A stretch of 5,501 nt of DNA from contig JAFGUS010000109.1 in NCBI GenBank assembly GCA_016938395.1, positions 1 to 5,501 of the forward strand, in the 5' to 3' direction. Below, in pieces: positions 1 through 4,616 of this stretch (positions are counted from its first letter, which is position 1; each line of letters begins with the position of its first letter). This DNA is from Coriobacteriia bacterium. Its GTDB lineage: Bacteria > Actinomycetota > Coriobacteriia > Anaerosomatales > Anaerosomataceae. Under the pieces are notes generated by a model, which ran no database searches, was not told the DNA's origin, and saw only the letters and a program-made list of their open reading frames with translations. The position numbers and the translations under genes were made by a program.

Positions 1-230
1 CGTGAGACCGGCGGCTCGAGCAGCGCGGCGCAGCGGGCCGCGCTGAACGCGAATGCGCGCTCCCCGCATTCGGCGCATCTGCCCACTACGAGCGGTGCGC
101 CGCAGCGCCGGCACGCGTGCGCCTGATCGATGCGGGCCACAGCGTCGTTGCAGCGCTGGCACAGGAGCGCGCCGGGCAGATCGCACCCAGCGCAGCGCGG
201 GGGGAAGACGAGGTCGAGCAGCGCTCCCAA
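1..230 (-). CDS. comF: ComF family protein, N-terminal part (double zinc ribbon), cut by window edge
   Basis: This is the first 76 codons of a gene that runs off the left edge. The translation opens MGALLDLVFPPRCAGC and carries eight cysteines in two CxxC...CxxC sets: C13/C16/C24/C27 and C40/C43/C52/C55. This is the double zinc ribbon that begins ComF/GntX-family proteins; the phosphoribosyltransferase-like domain that should follow lies outside the window. In naturally competent bacteria ComF helps take DNA into the cytoplasm, but many non-competent species have homologues of unclear role. The start is TTG at 230-228. It is the only ATG/GTG/TTG codon in this frame after the in-frame TGA at 287-285, which is the transporter stop, and it has a strong purine-rich ribosome binding site seven bases upstream. 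The gene follows the transporter by 54 bases. The family call is firm; a competence role is not shown. Confidence 0.88.
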   Translation of the reverse strand, partial: MGALLDLVFPPRCAGCDLPGALLCQRCNDAVARIDQAHACRRCGAPLVVGRCAECGERAFAFSAARCAALLEPPVS

Positions 231-237
231 CGGTGCA

Positions 238-245
238 CCCCTCCC
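238..245 (-). promoter_or_regulatory. Ribosome binding site for the ComF gene
   Basis: GGGAGGGG on the minus strand lies seven bases before the TTG codon at 230-228. This site decides the otherwise easily missed TTG start. Confidence 0.7.
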
Positions 246-254
246 GCAGAGCCT

Positions 255-280
255 GACGGCAGCTCCGCGGATGCGCCGTC
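255..280 (-). repeat. Inverted repeat in the transporter-comF gap
   Basis: GACGGC (280-275) and GCCGTC (260-255) are exact reverse complements separated by 14 bases that include the palindrome CCGCGG. No T-run follows on the minus strand, so this is not an intrinsic terminator. It could be a weak RNA hairpin just upstream of the comF ribosome binding site, or chance in GC-rich DNA. Confidence 0.3.
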
Positions 281-284
281 CGCC

Positions 285-1196
285 TCAGCCCACGAGCAGC
301 TGGAAGAGCGGGACCGTCACCGCAGCGCCCACCATCGTGAACAGAATCGCCGAGGCGATGAGGTCGATGTCGAGCTTGAAGCGCAGCCCCATGATCATCG
401 TGAACATCATCGTTGGGACGCCCGCCTCCAGGACCGCGATCCTGAGCGACGCCTCATCGGCAAGCACGAGTGACCCGAGCGCAAGCGCCCCGAGCGGAAG
501 CAACACCAGCTTCACCGCCGCGAGTGCCGAGACGGGCCGCAGGCGTGCCGCAAGCGCACGGGGCCTGAGCGACAGACCCACCGAGATCATCACCACCGGC
601 ACGACGAGCTTACCCAGCGCCTCCAACCAGGATGTGACCCCGATCGGAACGGGAACCGAACGCAGTACAAGCGCTGCGGCGAGAGCGATGAAGGGCGGAA
701 AGGTGACGAGCTCCTTGAGCGCGTTCGTCTTGACGTCTCCGGCCCCGTAGTGGCTCGCCACCACCGTGCCGATCGTGATGACGGCGAGCGTGTTGCCGAA
801 GATGTCCGAGAAGATGGCACGCACGAGCCCGGCGTCGCCGAGGAGCGCCGATGCCACCGGATAGCCCATGTATGCGGTGTTGCCGAAGACCGCCGCAAGG
901 ATGAAGGCTCCGGCAGCAGGTCCCTCGAGCTTGAGCAGCCGCGAGAGGCCCCACGCAATAGCAAGGCCGACAAGCACGACCGCCCACGCCACGAGCGGCA
1001 AAGCCGCCAGCGCGGGGTCGATCGACTCGCGCCGCACCGTGGTGAAGATGAGCGCCGGCAGTGCCACCCAGACGAGAAGGGTATTGAGCGGCCGGGCGTC
1101 CTCGGCGCTGAGCAGTCCGGTGACCCGCAGCAGAACGCCCAGCGCGATGTAGGCGAGCAGCGCACCGATCACGCCGATGAGGCTGCCGACGTCCAC
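285..1196 (-). CDS. AEC (auxin efflux carrier) family transporter
   Basis: This is a 303-residue, very hydrophobic protein with about ten membrane segments, near residues 5-24, 38-54, 66-86, 95-117, 125-148, 165-180, 190-210, 222-245, 252-270 and 278-301. The helix after the first loop carries LNTLLVWVALPALIF, the middle has GNTAYMGYPV, and later come VPVVMISVGLSL and EAGVPTMMFTMI. These fit the AEC family of inner-membrane carriers, whose known bacterial members move organic acids or other small solutes; substrate cannot be read from the sequence. Length is normal for the family. The start is GTG at 1196-1194: no other start lies upstream before the in-frame TAG of mtnA at 1211-1209, and the first internal Met is residue 110. 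The ribosome binding site is poor (AGG only one base from the start), so initiation may depend on coupling to mtnA, which ends 12 bases earlier. The operon position suggests a solute tied to methionine or nucleoside salvage, which is inference. Confidence 0.88.
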   Translation of the reverse strand: MDVGSLIGVIGALLAYIALGVLLRVTGLLSAEDARPLNTLLVWVALPALIFTTVRRESIDPALAALPLVAWAVVLVGLAIAWGLSRLLKLEGPAAGAFILAAVFGNTAYMGYPVASALLGDAGLVRAIFSDIFGNTLAVITIGTVVASHYGAGDVKTNALKELVTFPPFIALAAALVLRSVPVPIGVTSWLEALGKLVVPVVMISVGLSLRPRALAARLRPVSALAAVKLVLLPLGALALGSLVLADEASLRIAVLEAGVPTMMFTMIMGLRFKLDIDLIASAILFTMVGAAVTVPLFQLLVG

Positions 1197-1208
1197 GCCT
1201 CGCCGCCG

Positions 1209-2435
1209 CTAGCCGAGCTCGTGAAGCGCACCCGTGCCGCAGCACGCCTCGGCAAGCGAGGCCGTGAAGTCCGGACGGGCGACCCCGCGCTCGGTGATGA
1301 TCGCCGTCACGTACGCAGCGGGCGTCACGTCGAACGCCGGGTTGTACACCTCGATCGACGGCGGGGCGATGCGCATCCATGCGTCGAACTGGTACGCGCC
1401 GCCCTTGCGGACGAGCTGCATCTGATGGCCCTTGGTCATGCCGAGCGCGTACGGCCCCGCCTCGGTGAGCATGTCGAGCGCCTTGGTCTCAATCGATGTC
1501 TGCGGCTCGATAACGCCGGAGACGGTCATGCCGGTCACTTCACGCTCGTCGCGCTCCTCGATGACGATGTCGTCGCCCGAGGCCAGCGTGAGGTCTACCG
1601 TGGATGACGGCGCTGCCACAAGGAACGGGATGCCGTGCTCCTTAGCGAGTACCGCAAGCCCGTAGGTGCCGATCTTGTTGGCGACGTCGCCGTTTGCGGC
1701 GATGCGATCGGCGCCCACGATCACCGCGTCCACCCAACCGCTCCGCATGACGCTCGCCGCCATGCTGTCGGTGATGAGCTTGAACGGCACGCCCGCCATG
1801 CGCAGTTCCCACGCCGTGAGGCGCGCACCCTGCAGTACCGGCCGCGTCTCGTCGACCCAGACCTGCGCGATCTTGCCCTGCTCGTGCGCGGTGAAGATCA
1901 CGCCGAGCGCCGTGCCGAAGTACGCCGTGGCAAGCGAGCCCGCGTTGCAGTGCGTCAGCACCCGCGAGCCGGGCTCCAGAAGCGCGGCCCCGTGTGCACC
2001 GAGCGCCCGGTTGCGCTCCTCGTCCTCGGCACGGATGCGCAGCGCCTCCTCGAGCACGAGCGGCCTGAGCGCGTCGAGGCCCACGTCGGCGTTGTCGCGC
2101 GCGAAGCGCTTCATGAGCTCAGCGCCCCACTTCAGGTTCACGGCCGTCGGGCGCGTGGCTGCGATCTCATCCGCGATGCGGTCGAGCTCATCGAGGTAGA
2201 AGCGGAAGTCCTCGATCGCCGCGCCCTCGGTCTCGGACCAGAGCGCCACGCCGAGTGCCGCGGCCACGCCGAGTGCGGGCGCACCGCGCACGGCCATGCC
2301 CGAGATCGCCAGGCAGACGCCCTCGTAGGAGTTGCAGACGAGCAGGTCGCCGACGAGCGGCAACCGGCTCTGGTCGATCATGCGAACGGTCCCGTCCTCC
2401 CACCAGATCGTGGGAGGGATGTCGTGGAGGGCCAC
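1209..2435 (-). CDS. mtnA: S-methyl-5-thioribose-1-phosphate isomerase (MtnA)
   Basis: This 408-residue cytoplasmic enzyme converts methylthioribose-1-phosphate to methylthioribulose-1-phosphate in methionine salvage. Family motifs appear in order: IDQSRLP (20-26), GMAVRGAPALG (46-56), TRPTAVNLKWG (94-104), THCNAGSLAT (161-170), VIVGADRIAANGD (238-250) followed by NKIGTY, and VYNPAFDVTP (363-372). Cys163 and Asp243 match the catalytic Cys160/Asp240 pair of Bacillus subtilis MtnA. Known family members are about 330-350 residues; the excess here is an insertion around residues 302-354, between the EERDEREV segment and the YNPAFDVTP motif. The start is GTG at 2435-2433, two bases after the ahcY stop. 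The frame stays open further upstream, but only inside ahcY and without an ATG/GTG/TTG codon near the conserved beginning. AAGAGGG, 12 bases ahead and inside ahcY, may serve as ribosome binding site, and translational coupling to ahcY is likely. Confidence 0.93.
   Translation of the reverse strand: MALHDIPPTIWWEDGTVRMIDQSRLPLVGDLLVCNSYEGVCLAISGMAVRGAPALGVAAALGVALWSETEGAAIEDFRFYLDELDRIADEIAATRPTAVNLKWGAELMKRFARDNADVGLDALRPLVLEEALRIRAEDEERNRALGAHGAALLEPGSRVLTHCNAGSLATAYFGTALGVIFTAHEQGKIAQVWVDETRPVLQGARLTAWELRMAGVPFKLITDSMAASVMRSGWVDAVIVGADRIAANGDVANKIGTYGLAVLAKEHGIPFLVAAPSSTVDLTLASGDDIVIEERDEREVTGMTVSGVIEPQTSIETKALDMLTEAGPYALGMTKGHQMQLVRKGGAYQFDAWMRIAPPSIEVYNPAFDVTPAAYVTAIITERGVARPDFTASLAEACCGTGALHELG
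1374..1532 (-). other. Insertion within MtnA (about residues 302-354)
   Basis: From memory of the family, roughly ten residues separate the EERD..EV segment from the YNPAFDVTP motif. Here about 55 do, so some 45-50 residues are extra. The added stretch includes GVIEPQTSIETKALDM and LGMTKGHQMQLVRKGGAYQF. It keeps frame and local base composition, and both flanking motifs are intact, so it is not a frameshift product. I do not recognise a domain in it. Edges are approximate because no alignment could be run. Confidence 0.6.
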
Positions 2436-2437
2436 CG

Positions 2438-3697
2438 CTAGACCGTACCCTCTTGCCAGGAACTCAGATACCGCTCCTGCTCCTCGGTGAGCACGTCGAT
2501 CTCGATGCCCATGCTCGCGAGCTTGAGCGCCGCGATCTCCTCGTCGATCTCCACGGGAACCTCGTAGACGCCAGGCTCCATGTCGGCAGCGTTGGCCACC
2601 ATGAACTCGGCGCAGAGCGCCTGGTTGGCGAAGCTCATGTCCATGACCGAGGCCGGATGGCCCTCGGCGCACGAGAGGTTCACGAGGCGGCCGTCGGCTA
2701 GCAGGAAGATCGTCCGGCCGTCGGAGAGCACGAACTCCTCAACGAGCGGGCGCACCTCGCGGACCGATACCGCGTGCTCGCGCAGGTGCGGGATGTTGAT
2801 CTCTACGTTGAAGTGGCCCGAGTTGCAGATGATGGCGCCGTCCTTCATCGCGTCAAACGCCGGCGAGTCGATGACGCTGATGTCGCCGGTAACGGTGATC
2901 CAGATGTCCGCGAGAGCGGCCGCCTCCACCGACGGCATCACGCGATAGCCGTCCATGACGGCCTCAAGCGCCTTCAGCGGATCGATCTCGCACACGATCA
3001 CGTTGCCGCCGAGGCCCTCAGCGCGGCTTGCGATGCCACGACCGCACCAGCCGTAGCCGGAGACGACCACGGTACGACCCGCGATGAGGCGGTTGGTGGC
3101 GCGGATGATGCCGTCGATGGTGGACTGACCGGTACCGTACCGGTTGTCGAAGAGGTGCTTCGTGTTGGCCTCGTTCACGGCGATGATCGGGTACTTGAGC
3201 GCACCGTCGTCGGCCATCGCGGCCAGCCGGATCACGCCGGTCGTGGTCTCCTCGGTCCCGCCGATGATGCCCTCGAGCGCCTCAGGGAACTCGGCATGGA
3301 TGCGACCCACCACGTCGGCGCCGTCGTCCATCGTGATCTGCGGCTTGTGCGCGATGGCGGCGTCGATGTGGCTGTAGTACGTGTCGGTGTCCTCACCCTT
3401 CAGGGCATAGGTGCGGATGCCATAGTGCGTGACGAGCGCGGCCGCCACGTCGTCCTGCGTCGAAAGCGGGTTGCTCGCGCACAGCACGCAGTCCGCGCCG
3501 CCGGCGGCGAGCGTGCGCATGAGGTTGGCGGTCTCGGTGGTGACGTGCAGACAGGCGCTCACGCGCACGCCGGCAAGCGGCTTCTCCGCCTCGAAGCGGT
3601 CGCGGATGCTGGCGAGCACGGGCATGTCTGCGTCGGCCCACTCGATGCGCGCCTTGCCGGCGTCGGCACGTGCGAGGTCCTTTACGTGGTGATCCAT
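2438..3697 (-). CDS. ahcY: Adenosylhomocysteinase (SAH hydrolase), short archaeal/Thermotoga-like form
   Basis: This 419-residue cytoplasmic enzyme reversibly splits S-adenosylhomocysteine into homocysteine and adenosine with bound NAD. Visible motifs are CLHVTTETANL (49-59), SNPLSTQDD (75-83), DDGAD (124-128), GGTEETTTG (146-154), NTKHLFDNRYGTGQS (178-192), the NAD-binding GYGWCGRG (214-221), CNSGHFNVEI (291-300) and EGHPASVMDMSFANQ (345-359). His51, Asp125, Glu150, Lys180, Asp184 and Asn185 line up with human His55, Asp131, Glu156, Lys186, Asp190 and Asn191. The protein ends EEQERYLSSWQEGTV and lacks the extra C-terminal tail with Lys and Tyr that reaches into a neighbouring NAD site in classical enzymes. 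The YGTGQS and GYGWCGRG variants also fit the archaeal/Thermotoga-like subgroup. The start is ATG at 3697-3695, with AGGA eight bases upstream; a start 12 codons earlier would run through the gap hairpin and lose this site. An S-inosylhomocysteine hydrolase is a real alternative function. Confidence 0.95.
   Translation of the reverse strand: MDHHVKDLARADAGKARIEWADADMPVLASIRDRFEAEKPLAGVRVSACLHVTTETANLMRTLAAGGADCVLCASNPLSTQDDVAAALVTHYGIRTYALKGEDTDTYYSHIDAAIAHKPQITMDDGADVVGRIHAEFPEALEGIIGGTEETTTGVIRLAAMADDGALKYPIIAVNEANTKHLFDNRYGTGQSTIDGIIRATNRLIAGRTVVVSGYGWCGRGIASRAEGLGGNVIVCEIDPLKALEAVMDGYRVMPSVEAAALADIWITVTGDISVIDSPAFDAMKDGAIICNSGHFNVEINIPHLREHAVSVREVRPLVEEFVLSDGRTIFLLADGRLVNLSCAEGHPASVMDMSFANQALCAEFMVANAADMEPGVYEVPVEIDEEIAALKLASMGIEIDVLTEEQERYLSSWQEGTV
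2448..2454 (-). promoter_or_regulatory. Possible ribosome binding site for mtnA, inside the ahcY end
   Basis: AAGAGGG on the minus strand lies 12 bases before the mtnA GTG at 2435 and within the last ahcY codons. The spacing is longer than ideal, so reinitiation after the ahcY TAG may matter as much. Confidence 0.4.
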
Positions 3698-3705
3698 TGA
3701 GATCG

Positions 3706-3709
3706 TCCT
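3706..3709 (-). promoter_or_regulatory. Ribosome binding site deciding the ahcY start
   Basis: AGGA within GAAAGGACG on the minus strand is eight bases before the ATG at 3697-3695. It favours this ATG over the in-frame start at 3733. Confidence 0.65.
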
Positions 3710-3723
3710 TTCGCATAGCGATA

Positions 3724-3741
3724 CGCCGGGCACGGCCGGCG
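3724..3741 (-). repeat. Hairpin-forming inverted repeat in the pnp-ahcY gap
   Basis: CGCCGG and CCGGCG pair exactly around a six-base loop (GCACGG on the plus strand), about 14 bases upstream of the ahcY ribosome binding site. No T-run follows on the minus strand, so it is not an intrinsic terminator. If the promoter at 3762-3770 is real, this would be a stem in the ahcY leader. The 51-base gap is too short and too unlike the known folds for me to call an SAH or SAM riboswitch. Confidence 0.45.
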
Positions 3742-3748
3742 GGAATGA

Positions 3749-4567
3749 CTACAGCCCACGTAGTATAGCAAGCACGAGCCGCGTGAGGTCGGCCGCCGCG
3801 ACACGGCCCGCCTCGAGCACCTCGGCATGGCTCAGACCCACACCCGCCGCCACGTTGGTGACCAGCGAGAACCCGAGTACCCGCATGCCGAGTGCACGAG
3901 CGGCGATCACCACGGGAACGGTCGACATGCCAACCACATCGGCACCGGTTGTGCGAAGGTATGCTACCTCGGCGGGCGTTTCGTAACTCGGGCCGAGCAG
4001 CCCCGCATACACGCCGTCGTGCAGATCGACGCCCTCGGCAGCGGCAGCCGAGAGCGCGGCCGCTCGCAGGTCCGGGTCGTACGCGTCACGCATCGGCACG
4101 AACGGTGTGCCACCCTCCGGGCCGGGCCAGCCGATGAGCGGATTGGTGCCCATCAAGTTGATGTGATCCGAGAGAAGCACGATGTCGCCCGGACTCAGGT
4201 GGTCGGAAATGCCTCCGGATGCGTTGGTAACCACCAGGGTTTCGCAGCCGAGGCCCGCCGCCATCCGCGCAGGCCACGAGGCGTCGTAGGCGCTCACGCC
4301 CTGGTACTGGTGCACGCGGCCTTTGAAGAGCACGACCGGCGTGTCGCCGAGTGCGCCGAGCACAAGGGTCCCCTCGTGACCGATGACGTGTCCAACGCGC
4401 GGCACGCCCTCGAGATCGGCGTATGGGACGGTAACCGGATCGGGCACCGCATCGGCAAGGCCGGCGAGCCCCGACCCCAAGACGACCGCCACGCGCGGTG
4501 CAGGCGCGCCCGCTTCACGGACGCGCTCCACGTCGGCTGTTGGGACACCCAGGGTACGCTCGGTCAT
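3749..4567 (-). CDS. Purine nucleoside phosphorylase, trimeric type
   Basis: This 272-residue cytoplasmic enzyme splits purine nucleosides with phosphate to a free base and ribose-1-phosphate. Motifs in order are VVLGSGLAGLAD (28-39), the phosphate His in KGRVHQYQG (82-90), VTNASGGI (113-120), DHINLMGTNPLIG (134-146), GPSYETPAE (192-200), GADVVGMSTVP (208-218) and VTNVAAG (236-242). Ser32, His86, Glu196, Met214, Ser215, Asn238 and His247 match human PNP Ser33, His86, Glu201, Met219, Ser220, Asn243 and His257. The Glu/Asn pair is that of 6-oxopurine (inosine, guanosine) enzymes, and His247 suggests a substrate with a free 5'-hydroxyl. This argues against methylthioadenosine phosphorylase, which uses other residues at these places. 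The start is ATG at 4567-4565 behind a near-perfect AAGGAGGT; an open frame 13 codons longer has no such site. ahcY follows after 51 bases, suggesting it uses the nucleoside AhcY releases. Confidence 0.92.
   Translation of the reverse strand: MTERTLGVPTADVERVREAGAPAPRVAVVLGSGLAGLADAVPDPVTVPYADLEGVPRVGHVIGHEGTLVLGALGDTPVVLFKGRVHQYQGVSAYDASWPARMAAGLGCETLVVTNASGGISDHLSPGDIVLLSDHINLMGTNPLIGWPGPEGGTPFVPMRDAYDPDLRAAALSAAAAEGVDLHDGVYAGLLGPSYETPAEVAYLRTTGADVVGMSTVPVVIAARALGMRVLGFSLVTNVAAGVGLSHAEVLEAGRVAAADLTRLVLAILRGL
3762..3770 (-). promoter_or_regulatory. Candidate extended -10 promoter for ahcY-mtnA-transporter
   Basis: The minus strand reads TGCTATACT (3770-3762), an extended -10 box (TGN plus TATACT, five of six matches to TATAAT). 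Transcription would start near 3755, giving a leader of about 58 bases before ahcY. No good -35 hexamer is present at 16-18 bases. The bases fall in the last codons of pnp and force ATA (Ile) and CTA (Leu), which are uncommon in this GC-rich coding sequence. Confidence 0.42.
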
Positions 4568-4571
4568 GAAG

Positions 4572-4579
4572 ACCTCCTT
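4572..4579 (-). promoter_or_regulatory. Strong ribosome binding site for purine nucleoside phosphorylase
   Basis: AAGGAGGT on the minus strand lies four bases before the ATG at 4567-4565. It is a full match to the anti-Shine-Dalgarno complement and fixes the start. Confidence 0.85.
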
Positions 4580-4585
4580 CGGTCG

Positions 4586-4604
4586 GGCGTCGTGCGCGGA
4601 CGCC
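4586..4604 (-). repeat. Inverted repeat in the gap before pnp
   Basis: GGCGTC and GACGCC pair exactly around a seven-base loop, directly upstream of the pnp ribosome binding site. No T-run follows in the direction of transcription, so it does not look like an intrinsic terminator for the surface-protein gene. It is short enough to be chance. Confidence 0.35.
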
Positions 4605-4616
4605 ACACTCAGAAGC

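Noticed and set aside
53..750. Plus-strand open frames at 53-256, 117-473 and 130-750
   Set aside because: They run antisense to the ComF zinc ribbon and the transporter, and show no motif or ribosome binding site; low-complexity Arg/Ala/Ser content fits shadow frames.
2436..2672. A 79-codon N-terminal extension of mtnA inside ahcY
   Set aside because: It overlaps the clearly coding ahcY end in another frame, looks like arginine/glycine-rich shadow translation, and MtnA homology begins right after the GTG at 2435.
3698..3748. SAH or SAM riboswitch upstream of ahcY
   Set aside because: The 51-base gap holds only one short stem, and I cannot see the conserved core of any known SAH or SAM riboswitch class.
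3749..4567. Methylthioadenosine phosphorylase (mtnP) as the name of the phosphorylase, tempting next to mtnA
   Set aside because: The base-binding Glu196/Asn238 pair and His247 match purine nucleoside phosphorylase rather than MTA phosphorylase. Activity on methylthioinosine is not excluded.
4568..4616. Intrinsic terminator between the surface-protein gene and pnp
   Set aside because: The stem at 4586-4604 is only six pairs and is followed by CGACCGAAGG rather than a T-run in the direction of transcription.
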